Assembly: GCA_023897205.1 (NCBI GenBank)
Contig: JAHWDD010000001.1
Span: 868,001 to 932,000, forward strand
Direction of reading: 5' to 3'
DNA length: 64,000 nt
Source: Exophiala sp. HKRS030
Taxonomy: Eukaryota > Ascomycota > Eurotiomycetes > Chaetothyriales > Herpotrichiellaceae
Under the pieces are notes generated by a model. The model had not been told where the DNA came from. It searched no databases and saw only the letters and a program-made list of their open reading frames with translations. Positions 1 through 10,235 of the stretch are shown piece after piece (within the stretch, counting starts at the first letter, position 1; the number at the start of each line of letters is the position of its first letter). The position numbers and the translations under genes were made by a program.

Positions 1-2
1 TC

Positions 3-320
3 CTCAAGTACAAGGTCGCAAAGACGGTCAAGGCCTACTGGGAAGCCAACAAGGTCCTCGCAAAGCGACAGTCCCTCCCTCCCCCGCCCCTCCGCCGAGT
101 CGGTCATCTCCCACCTCGGTCTGGATACAACCGTGACCTCGAGGTCGCGAACATCCTCGACTACCACTCCTTTGCCTACGATCGCCACGACTTCTTCCCC
201 TGCGGAAATTCAACATGCCAGCAGCATATGCGGTGCGGGATGGGGGCGATGCCAAAACGAAGAAACAAAGCATGGCAGATCTTAAGCTTAGACGGCTTCA
301 AGAGCTCAACTCAAGGCTGA
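3..320 (+). other. Open frame running in from the window edge, overlapping the G-gamma start
   Basis: An open frame enters from the left edge and closes at a TGA inside the first exon of the G-gamma gene, in a different frame from it. Its first 20 codons have coding-like character (many AAG, GTC and CTC codons) and include a Lys/Ala-rich stretch, but I do not recognise a family. It could be the 3' end of an upstream gene, an upstream ORF in a long G-gamma leader, or chance. Low confidence. Confidence 0.15.
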
Positions 321-571
321 AGGAGGACCTCGAGAGGCCGCGTGTCAAGGTTGCAGAAGCTTCAATGAGGTGAGCTCTGCTCCAGAATTTTTGTTTACTT
401 GTGCGATTGGGAATTTTACTGACGGCGCCGGACTTTCACAACAGCCTCATCAACTACTGTAATCAGACCCGAGATTACATGGTACCTTCTGTCTGGGGAC
501 ATGTCGACCGAAAAGAAGATCCTTACAACCCACAGTCTGGCGGAAGCGATGGTTGTTGTTCAGTCATGTAA
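215..571 (+). CDS. Heterotrimeric G-protein gamma subunit
   Basis: Two exons, 215-369 and 445-571, separated by a 75-nt intron (GTGAGC..ACAACAG), give a 93-residue protein. It matches fungal G-gamma (GpgA/Ste18 type) along its length: a basic N-terminal helix with [12 protein letters not shown], the segment DLERPRVKV, then [17 protein letters not shown], and the C-terminal CCSVM. The last four residues form a CaaX box for prenylation and the preceding Cys is a likely palmitoylation site, so the protein should be membrane-anchored with G-beta. Its role is to form the G-beta-gamma dimer that relays pheromone and nutrient receptor signals. The start is the ATG giving [11 protein letters not shown], the usual length for this family. 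The gene was found by splicing; neither exon stands out as a long ORF. Confidence 0.93.
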
Positions 572-1577
572 TTGGAGCCTAATGGAGTTTGTTTTATTGA
601 GAGACAAGAGGAGAACCAAAGAAAGATGAACCGATCAATGTTGACGGACAGGAAGTGTGATTCGAACCAAGAACAAAAAAAAGCATACGGCGCACCAGGG
701 CGTTTGTTGGACCAATTTTTTCAACGGCGACGATTGTTTCATGCCAGAGAGAGCAACCATTTGTTGCTATGCTTTTCTACTCGGTCTAGTAGTCGGGCTT
801 TTACCGTTCCTGTTGATAGCATTCTATGAAAGAGACCCTCAGTAGGGCTAGGGACCATAAGGTAGTTCAAAATAAAGAAAAGAAAACAAAGAGTCACAGT
901 CTCACTACTGGGTTGATTTAATGTGTATTTTGTGGGATCCGTTTTGATTTTAGTCATTGAGTAAGAGGGACTGATCGTGTTCCAAACTACCTACTGACAT
1001 TGATATCGATGCCCCAACGAGAGAGGGGTCCAGGCAGAGCATTAAAACACGCCTCGTCTTTTTCAAAAGACTCAATCATATCTCTGGACTCCGTCCTGTT
1101 TACCATATTTGATCGACCGCATCTCTGAGGTCTTTGAAACAAAGACCAAGATCGAGTGACTCGTATAAAACAGTAATCAGATCTCTACAATCTCCACTGA
1201 TCTGATCATCTTTTTCTTTCCAGGGATCGTCTCAGCCTGGGCCACAGGGGGGCTCTATTGTGGGCATCTGATTGTGGATTTTATGAGCGTCTCCGATACA
1301 ATAGGCGCCCCCAATAGGCTGAAGGATGACTTCGAAAACCCTAAAGAAAGGGCTTTTGTTCCAGTACATAATCCCGGGCGAGGATGACATATTGGTATGT
1401 ACAGTATTGCTCCAACATCAAATTTATATTTACTCGGCACAAAATGGTTTCTTAAACTTACGTTCTTGTTTTTGTAACGACATTGCACTTCTCTGCCGAC
1501 TTGAAAAAGTCTTGCGCTTGATTACGAAGAGAGGGCCCTCTCACATTACTCGTTGCGTTACGCGACGGTGATACAAA
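572..1577. other. Intergenic, G-gamma to Rdx gene
   Basis: Contains the 3' region of the G-gamma gene and the promoter of the Rdx-family gene. I see no further gene. Short open frames here lack family resemblance and plausible splice partners. Confidence 0.6.
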
Positions 1578-2424
1578 ATGACGACGCAGGCACAAGCAGC
1601 AGCAAGCTCGACGGCGGTGACGAGTCAACAAGCCACGACGGCCGTCCAAGTTCCAAGGATATCGATCAAGTTTTGTACACAATGTAAATGGAACCTGAGA
1701 GCTGCTTATGTGAGTTGCATTCCCTTTTTCCCCTGACCCCAAAACCAGGCCTACTGTGGGTTGTGTTTTCATGGGGGGGAAAGTAGTTCCAAATATATCA
1801 AGGCCTGTTGGGAGTGAAGGTGGGAATGGGCTTAGCATCACAAGTGGTGTGCTAGGTATATATTCAAACGTCGGAAGGACACTCTACCACAGAATCACGA
1901 CATCAAAAATCCCCCGTCGAACACAAAACTGACTCAAAGGACAACAACAGTACGCCCAGGAACTTCTCCAAACTTTCGGTACGAGTGTAGGAGAAATCGC
2001 ACTTGTGCCAGCCACAGGAGGAATCTTTACCGTGACAATGACTCATGCTGTTGCAACTTCAACTTCAACAGACTCGAAAGTCACCCAAAAGTCGGAAGAA
2101 TCTCCTGAACAAATGGAACCGACGACGACGACAATGACAACAACAACAGTGACAGCGACGGACACTATACTTTGGGATCGGAAAACTGACGGCGGGTTCC
2201 CAGAGACAAAGGAACTCAAGAGTCGAGTGAGGAACATTATCCAGCCAGGTCGAGATCTGGGCCATATAGATAGAAGTTTGAACAAGGCAAAGACGACGCC
2301 TCAGCAGCAAGCAAGCCAGGCTGAGGAAACAGTGAGGGATGGCAGTTCAAACGGTAGTAATCAGGAGACTGGTGGCGGTGAGGGAGAGGCAAAGTCAAAG
2401 ATAGAGTGCGAGGATTGCAAGTGA
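1578..2424 (+). CDS. Rdx/SelWTH-family thioredoxin-fold protein
   Basis: Exon 1 (1578-1709) and exon 2 (1951-2424), joined across a 241-nt intron, encode 201 residues. After an Ala/Thr/Gln-rich N-terminus comes ISIKFCTQCKWNLRAAY, then YAQELLQTFG and EIALVPATGGIFTV, and later ILWDRKTDGGFPETKELK. These are the hallmarks of the Rdx (SelW/SelT/SelH-like) fold: a CxxC redox motif (CTQC, residues 33-36) after the first strand, and the WDRKxxGGFPE segment near the end. Selenocysteine is replaced by cysteine, as expected in fungi. A Ser/Thr-rich stretch of roughly 35-40 residues interrupts the fold between the third strand and ILWDRK. The C-terminus is Gln/Ser/Gly-rich and ends in another CxxC (CEDC). 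The cellular role of fungal members is not well defined; redox regulation is the usual inference. Confidence 0.88.
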
Positions 2425-3078
2425 GTGAGTGAGTGTGGTTTACGACGTGCATGTTGCAATAAAACAACACATCATATCATATCAAAGACCAGAATACCTT
2501 CGCATTCAACGATCAACTTCAACACAGAATCGAGAAATCTGGATGACATTAGAATTGCGCTCCGGTACTTTCGGGATTCTATTACTCGTGGAAGATTTTC
2601 CTTTCTACATTGACAAGCCGATCAAGTTCTCACAACACAATGCCGCAACATCCCGTTCTTCAGAAGTAAATTACACCCGAGCTGGGATAGGGGCGGTGAA
2701 GCTGAGAATGGAACGTTGGGAGGTCGGGTGCTATCTCCCTCTTCGCCTTTTCGACATCTTCGAGAGATCGTAAACAGCTGCACCGATGCTGATTGACACA
2801 CGTGGCTTGTGATAATGTTGTTGAGCCCATTTCGGGGAAGAAATCTGGACCTGAGATGGCCCGCCTTTTGATGACAGTGACTAACATGGAGTTCCGAACG
2901 GGCAGGCTATGATGCCACATAGTTGACTCTAAAGCCTTCCAGTAGTAGGAGATTTTCTTCCCCCTCCGATCTCGTGCTGCGGTGTATGCTCCAAAATACA
3001 GAAATATACTCGCTGATAGTGCTCACCTGAATCTTAACATGAATTGCCAGGTACTGAATCAACAAGCCAGACCAGCAT
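2425..3078. other. Intergenic between convergent genes
   Basis: Lies between the Rdx gene (+) and the next gene (-), which converge here, so it should hold two 3' regions. No gene or repeat recognised. Confidence 0.6.
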
Positions 3079-3882
3079 TCACTTGTTCTTGAACTTCTTC
3101 TTGACGTATTTCATGACTCGTTTATCACTCATGATGAAGCCACCGATAGCAGCTCCGAGAAAGACTTGGGACGCAGTGGTGGCGCCGGATTCTGGTGGCA
3201 AGGAATTTGTTGGTTGGCCTGATGATGAAGATGTTGCTGTCGGATCATCAGCCATTTTGAAGCCAAGTTCAGGGTACGCAGTAGTCGTCGAGGCGGCAGT
3301 TGGATCAGCTGAATCCTCGTCCGACTCCTTCTCAACAGCCTTGGCCCTTTCTTCAGCCTTAGCCTTTCTCTTCGCTGCTAATTCCTTCTGGTGCTCATCG
3401 TCTTTCACGATCCATTCGTCCAGAACTACCTGGTCGGGGAACATTCGCCTGTGGAAGGCAATCCAGATCGGCACCAGGAGTCGATGCAAACGTTCCTCTT
3501 CCTTCTTGTCATCCTTGCTCACCTTCTTCGTGGCACCGACCCAGGTCGCCCGACTCCAACCGGACTGGAAGTCGCTGTTGATCCGACACCAAGGATGGGC
3601 AAATCGCGAGGTGACGAATTTCTGTGTGCACGTCCTATAACCTTCCCTGCTGCCTGGTTCGAGCAACGTGATGATGGTCGGTTGTTCTCGGAACGTTTTC
3701 AGGTCGTGGAAGAATTGAGCACGAGAATCTCTCTGTATCAATAGTGCATCGAAGAAGCGTGTGTAGCAAGCTGGTGATTCGTCCAAAGATGTGATGTATC
3801 GGTATAGTCTGGGTTCAATAGTCGGCTCTTCGTCCTCCACGACTAGTTGGGTATTTGCAGGTCTGTGTGCGGAGGGCATCAT
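3079..3882 (-). CDS. Conserved-looking hypothetical protein, 267 aa
   Basis: A single open frame on the minus strand from an ATG-ATG pair. I do not recognise the family. The N-terminal half looks globular, with several Trp and Cys residues and segments such as SRFAHPWCRINSDFQSGWSR. The middle, about residues 125-200, is a highly charged helix-prone region rich in Lys/Glu (KKEEERLHRLL, then KELAAKRKAKAEERAKA), followed by an acidic and Ser/Thr-rich linker. The C-terminus has a short hydrophobic stretch (VFLGAAIGGFIM) and ends in a very basic tail, KYVKKKFKNK, which could be a tail-anchor or peripheral membrane signal. Codon composition is consistent with a real gene. An additional 5' exon cannot be excluded. 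Confidence 0.7.
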   Translation of the reverse strand: MMPSAHRPANTQLVVEDEEPTIEPRLYRYITSLDESPACYTRFFDALLIQRDSRAQFFHDLKTFREQPTIITLLEPGSREGYRTCTQKFVTSRFAHPWCRINSDFQSGWSRATWVGATKKVSKDDKKEEERLHRLLVPIWIAFHRRMFPDQVVLDEWIVKDDEHQKELAAKRKAKAEERAKAVEKESDEDSADPTAASTTTAYPELGFKMADDPTATSSSSGQPTNSLPPESGATTASQVFLGAAIGGFIMSDKRVMKYVKKKFKNK

Positions 3883-3990
3883 GGGTGGTGACTTTTTGAG
3901 ATCAACTATACCATCTGCAGACCAAAGATTGAAAGATCAGATGCTGTACGACCCGAGTGAGACGTGCAATGTGTAATCCAAAGTCGACTG

Positions 3991-4945
3991 ATGCTGCGCA
4001 GACTTGTGGGTGAGAATATTCGGATGTTGGTGGAAGGGTATTCGATGAGGCATTATCCGGTAAAGGAGAAATATCATCAACTACCAGGTACGGGAGAAAG
4101 CTGGTCTTGTCGACATCGTGAGTCCAGCCAAAGCTGGGAAAGATGTTATTGTTGTTGATCCCCTCAAGGTAATGCCGAGAAGGTCCTCATCTCATCACGC
4201 TTGTACATTTAATTTGATTGGATTTGCACACGAAAGCAACAAAATAAGTCGAAATTGTGGCACTCACACAAGACGTACCAAGAAATGACTTGCAGGCAGC
4301 CGACAGTGTCCATTTGGCCTTGGCTGGCCACTGTATGGAGCGCCCAGAGAAGGGAGGCTTCACGAGAAGTGCCCGATAGCCTTGGAAGGGTGTAAGCTCC
4401 AACTTTGGATCCCTTCACCCATCTTATCAGGCCTCTGTTGGTATTTTATATCACTTGAACTGATGGACCGGAGTAAACATGAGGTTTGGAAGCGATATTC
4501 GACGGGGGCGCCTAGTGAACCCTTTGCGGGTAAGAAAACCGCAGGTACTGACGGCTAAACTGCGCTAGTCCCAACTGATTATCCCTCGTCCAACAACGCT
4601 CGACATCTGCCCCGGTTCTTTGTACCCAATTCTCGAGATATGAACCCTTGAAAAGAAACCGGTCTCTTGCCAGATATTGTTTCTGCATGTCGGGAAGCCC
4701 CAGCTGAAGAAGATCACGACAGGATCGGCGGCCATGGAGCGTACCCTCAGGATCCTCGTGAGATGATGATGGGCAGTTGACCCGAAGGCTGAGGAAGGTA
4801 TGGTGGTAACGATGAGGATAAAGATCACTTTGGCCACGAACAAGACGATGAAGGTGAAGTTTATAGCGGGGGTATGATGGGTATGAGTATGGGTATGGGT
4901 TTGCCTTGGGGACGCGATACGTATGCAGTTCAACCACCTCAGTAG
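3991..4945 (+). pseudogene. Doubtful multi-exon or degraded reading frame with three in-frame TGAs
   Basis: Several plus-strand segments look protein-like but cannot be joined with confidence. One encodes EKAGLVDIVSPAKAGKDVIV followed by VDPLK, then GTAATG (about 4102-4171). Another starts at an ATG at 4463 (MDRSKHEVWKRYSTG). From about 4556 one frame stays open to a TAG at 4943-4945, apart from TGA codons at 4649, 4778 and 4790. It includes HLPRFFVPNSRDMNP, DHDRIGGHGAYPQDPR and a Met/Gly-rich end (GGMMGMSMGMGLPWG). The last two TGAs could be removed by a 36-nt GTGAGA..GCTGAG intron, unusually short. All three could also be CGA-to-TGA transitions in a pseudogene. No family recognised. Confidence 0.3.
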
Positions 4946-7900
4946 GGATCTCCGACAACAGGGTGTTTCTATCAGATTGTGTTGTCCTAAGCCACGACCA
5001 CAAGGCCAAAGAATCCATCGAAGAATACCTACCCTGTCTACTCCGTACAGAGTAGTGAACCCAGCTAGGTCTCCTCAAGATATCATCCACTTGAGAAGAC
5101 TCATGCCGGGAGTGCGAGCTTTGCAATTTGTATGCTAGAGTCAGTGAACATGAGTGAGTAAATGGTACCTACAATGCAGTATTCCCGTTCTACCCTTACT
5201 GTTTATAATTCACCTACAGCATCACCGACCTTGTAATTGTAAACAATTACTTTCATGCAGTTGGGGCAAAACATTTCACTCACCCTCCGAGAAATGTTTA
5301 CCGTCTGACCCATGCCTCAGATACGCAGCATGTACACGCACACACATGCACACGCGTATAATGTGCAGCAAAACTTGCAGAAGGTATATGAAGCTCACAA
5401 GCCAAGGCTCCAAGACAGGCTTGAATCGCGTCTTGTGTCGCTTTGACGTCGAGGGTGACTGTGAAGATGTGTTTGATCGCCATCATCTTCTCAACTCCAA
5501 GACTCTTGGCCGTGATATACGTACTGTACTCAAACGACTTACGAGTCGCCAAGGCGATTGTTTGCAGTTTGGTGGTCCACGTACAGTAATAATACGTCTC
5601 TTCTTATAAAGCACACCGTTACGAGTATTAGGGGGATGTTTCAGGGGGGAAATCGTTTGCGGGTGAGTAAGCTATTTCTTGGCGGCTGAGCTTACCTCTC
5701 GCCTTGATCTCCGGGGGGCTTTGATACTGCTTCCAAGAAGCTGCATACGTAGGTACCTAGACCTGAGAGACAAAGTTGAAGCCATCCGCAGGTACCTTGG
5801 CACATCCCTAAATCTCAAAACATTGCACGTCTGTATAAAGTCAACAACAACACGCTGATCACTCTTCGAATGGTGTTTCACATTACCTTGTTCGAGTAAA
5901 CTTACCTACTATATATGGACTCCGTAGAATTAAGCTCACTTAGTTCTCGCTTGAGACAATAGATCGGCAGCTCCTGAACCTGATACATTGACGTTGGGGC
6001 CTTTCTAAGCGAGAGTGATGCCCGTCTTGTCTGGGAACAATTAACCAACAACATACTGTTACCCCGTAGTATTTTCTGCAAGACCATCAATGGTCACGTT
6101 CATGTGATCCACCACGAAGAAGTCGGATGGTCAAGACGTGTCTGACATCTTCCCCCCTTGCCATGTCTTCGGGCGGGAAGAAAATGCGGTGAGCATACAA
6201 AGTTACAAGCAACTCATCATGTGAGGAACGGCTTGGGACGAAGCGGAGATTATTGTGATGCTCCCTCGCATTGTAGGCTACGCTCGGCTTGCTGTTGATC
6301 CTGGAACAGAACAGCCCGACGCCACAGACGAAGCAGAAGCAGGGTTGACAGAATGCGGTGAAGCACCATATTCACAAGAACAAGGGTTTTGATGCCGACT
6401 CTGCAAAGCAGGTGAGGTGCGCAGAGGTTGGTCACACTGGTATTAAGCATCCCGTACGAGTACAACATACGAGTAACGACCCCTGCTGCACCAAGTATGC
6501 TTTGGCCTTTTGGTTGGCTTGTACGGGCTTGTTGGTCGACGTATTTTGCAGGTACCTCCGAATTAGGCAAGTCTGGTTCCTGATCCGGCCTTTTCTCAGA
6601 AGGCGTTTGCATTCTCCGTACATGCGATGGCAATTGGTTGGAAACGGGTTCCCTCGAAATGCGACCTCGCTTGACCCATCCTTTGGTTGTGTGTGTTTGC
6701 ATTTGCACAACGGATGACCCTTCGAAATGACAACGGGTCATCGGAAGATATCGTAGAAGAGGAAAAGCTTCCAAGCTTCTGCATGTCGGTATCCAAGCGT
6801 GGGGGGAGGTGCTTGAGCGAGCGGTGCATTAGCTCTGTCGCCTGTGATTCGTCATTTGGAAAATGCCTCATAGTAAAAATGTCAACTTGCCGAGGGAATG
6901 GTCCACCTCGTCCGACTCCAACAGCACAATGTTGCCTCTTCACACCCAATTACGCTGCTCTTCCATGCGCTCACAACCCACTGACCAGTGGCCGTCATAT
7001 TGGATAGACTGCTGCTAACTTTTTCGGCATGCAACAACACAGCTTGTCTGAGAAGGTGGGTGCAGCTGCGAATTGCATCTCCTCCTCACAATAACAGACT
7101 AGGCCAGCATTGCATGCAGCCAGATGCTGATCGACAAGTACTGTACTCGTACCAGCATCTGATGTCGAGAGAACCCTTGAACCTGTTCGCAGCGGACCCT
7201 TTCCCACGCGTTTGGTTCTGGCCTCGATTTGTATCAATTGTGAGCTCGTGGATAGTCCGAGCGTCGATTCATACCACAACCCGCGTTTTCGAATCATTAC
7301 GCAACCATTCTAGAATCTAGAGGTCTGAGCACTGTCCTGACCGTTTGTTGACCGCCTGTCTTTGCGCAGTGCTCCTTTGTGTTCAATGGGTGCTAGCTTC
7401 CGCAGGATGGAGTTGACAACCTCGAAACACGGGCCGCTGTGGATTCTCGCCATGTTGTGGAGAGCTATGAGACGAAGCAGTCCTCCGGTCATACTTTTGA
7501 TCGCGTTGGGTGATGCGAGTAGCGCGTACACAAGGGGGTGGTGGGCTCGCCAAAGCTCGATGAACTCGCATGTATGCATGCACGGGTGTGAAGGGGTCAG
7601 GTGCGGCAAGAGTCGAGGGTTGGAGATTGTGTTTGTCACATATTGGGTTACGATTGCACACTCCAACAAGTCATCTGCATCTCGTATGCGGCAGGTGTAT
7701 TCGCTCTGCACGGCCCGCCCGTCAGAAAACGAGGGTGTAGGTAAGATTGTGAGACGGTCAGATCAACAGGTCATGCAGGATCGCCAATGTATGCCTGAAC
7801 AATGGTGAGCTGAAAATAATAATTTGTGTGTGTGTGTGCGCGCATGTGTGTTGTGTGTGGGAAGCAATAGAACGTATCCACGAGTGACAGTTTTGGTAGC

Positions 7901-9639
7901 GGATCGGTTGACGTCATCTCACTTGCTTGTAGGTAGATCCGGCTTCGTCTGTGCAAAAACTATTGTGGTGCTGGGGATACTTGTAGGAGTAGGACTACTC
8001 CGAAGATGTTGGAGGGTTGTACAGCAGTATAGCCACGACACATGGGCATAGCCCGCTGCAGGGCACGACCAGGTATGATGCGCGTAGATGAGACTTGGGG
8101 TGTCTGATGCCCTGAACCAGGCACCAAGGACTCAGATGCCAAGGACCTCAAGAGTCAGGAATTGGAGGTGTTTCTGGTCGCTACTGATGCATGTCTGCGT
8201 CAGCTCTTGAGTAGTATGTACTCCGTATATTGAAGACATACTAGACGATTGGATCATCAACTTGAAGACGGGTCAACACGGAGAGCATTGCACTACACGA
8301 GTAGCATGGGGGGTCGTTCGAGACGCGGCACAAGGGAATAGTGACGAGCGACCTATACAAGTCCCTGGAACATTGCTACATTCGCAAGGGCATCGTCCAG
8401 CTGGGAATGGCATGATTGAGGTCATACCCTTCCATACGAGTGTGAAGAGTATATTGCCGGCCTTGCCGAACAGGGTCTATGTTGCCAGGGAATTCATAGT
8501 TTGAAGCCCTGGTACTCGGTACTCGTACATGGCAACCTTTACTCAAATACGTCAACGACAATAATACAAGTACCCTGACCCGTGTCGCTGGTTAACAAGA
8601 ACCCTGATCAGCGATACTAGAAACGTGACGTTGCCTGGCAGGCCAGGCACAAAGGCATCATGGACCCTAATAGTGGTCTTGTGTTTTGTTGTTGTATGCG
8701 AAAAGATCGGCATGGCTTTGACATGAACATCAAACTGTTGATGCGACAAAATTAGGACAGCGACAACACGCTGTTTATCATTTGTGTGAAAGATTGTATG
8801 GTAACCATAGCACAAAGACTCTGTTAGACATGTTTCCAGCGATACTCTTGCCTCGTTGCTTTTCTCACCGATCAAAAGCTGTGATGAGTTGCCAGTGGGT
8901 GGCTACAATTTCTGCCCTTCATCCGATTCGATCCATGACATTGAGCAAGGGGGCCGAGGAGGTCGGTGGGTTTTTTGTTTTGAGTTGCAAGAGGTCGAGG
9001 GAGAAAGGGAAATGCTGGTTGGATGAAGATGAAATTCCCTGATACCTGTGGCATATTCCGCAGCTACATGCCTGCAATTATTCGTTACCGTACGGAGTAT
9101 TGTTGGTTTGTTAGATCATACCATATTGTACGGAGGAGAAGCTGCTAGTGTAGGCGCCTCTGACGCCCACCAACAAAGCCTAAAGATATGTCTGTCGTGG
9201 GCTGCCAATTTAGAGGCTAGCGCAGGGAGCCGGGTTGCTGGCAGGCCCCCCAAAGGGAATGAGGACTGCGCCTAGGGCACCTCCTACTCAAGTCTTCTGC
9301 GAGAACCGTCACATGGGCCCAAAATTGCCACTTGTCTGACCAAACATAATTTCCCGGCGTAAAAGGATTTTCCTTGTCCACACCCCCCCAAAGACCGACT
9401 ACCGGTCCCCGTCCGGACAAAATTGTCTCCTTATAGGGAGTAGTCCGTCCCTGACTCGTAACAATACAGGTACTGACTGTATCCACCGCACCAGCGAAAA
9501 ATCCTGTTTTCCTCTCGTCAGTCAACGTTTTCTCGATCTCCCATCGACGCCAGAATCCCTGCTTACCCTCGCCTATTCTACTGGCTGCCACCGCCAACTG
9601 CTCGCACTGCCGACCTGCTCACAAATCTCCAATTCTCTC
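4946..9639. other. Gene-poor stretch
   Basis: About 4.7 kb in which I can support no gene. Many short open frames occur on both strands, but none has family resemblance, coding-like codon use or plausible splice partners. The stretch contains a (TG)n microsatellite and several copies of the palindrome-like decamer TACTCCGTAC/GTACGGAGTA (for example 5039, 8219, 9091). A noncoding RNA or a degraded element could be missed by eye. Confidence 0.5.
7825..7860. repeat. TG/CG microsatellite
   Basis: An alternating purine-pyrimidine tract of TG repeats with an embedded CGCGCA segment, within the gene-poor stretch. It has Z-DNA-prone composition; no coding role is seen. Confidence 0.8.
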
Positions 9640-10235
9640 TTCTTTGGCTCTGCTGTTGCCCGCACTTTTCCCTCATCAAAACAGCCATATCCCGATCTCT
9701 CTTCTCTTCCCTCCAACCCTAACACACCACCACCTCCTACCTACCACTCTCCTCTCCCTCTCCTTCCGTCCTCTTCCTTTTGTTATTCAACTCTATCGCC
9801 TTCTCTCCGCTTCATCTGGAGTTTGCGTAAGCAATCTCCTGTTTGTTCGCACGTATTTGGCTCTTCGAAATCGCGTCTAGCGTTTCGTTCATCCTACGGC
9901 TTCCGACACCTCTGCGCAGTCCGTACATCGCCACCCGCCCTGCTCGACCTTTGTAGACATCACCTGCGTCGTCTCTGGACGATTCCCTCTCCTTTACTTG
10001 TTTCCTACTCTACGGTCTATCCGGTTTTCAGTCGAGTCCAACCATTTCCAACATCCCATCACCATGTCGAGATACAATTTATAACAACGGCGGTCCTCAG
10101 GGCCAACCGTACCAAATAAACACCAGTCCTCTCCGGGATTTGTGTTCTTGTCGTGCCTGACGAAGTTCTCTCTCCAAGAAGGATTCATAAGATTCCACGG
10201 CCCATCCACCATTCTATCACCTTTCATAGACTCCG
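9640..10235 (+). promoter_or_regulatory. Pyrimidine-rich promoter and leader of the DUF3295-like gene
   Basis: A long, strongly C/T-rich plus-strand region (especially 9640-9830) directly precedes the 758-codon ORF. Such CT tracts are common around transcription starts of highly expressed fungal genes. The leader has several short upstream open frames, which could affect translation. The exact transcription start cannot be seen. Confidence 0.5.

Noticed and set aside
1578..2424. Selenocysteine in the Rdx protein
   Set aside because: The redox motif is CTQC with ordinary TGT codons; no in-frame TGA at that place.
9217..9597. 126-codon minus-strand ORF
   Set aside because: Lies in the promoter of the DUF3295-like gene, resembles no family and lacks coding-like composition.
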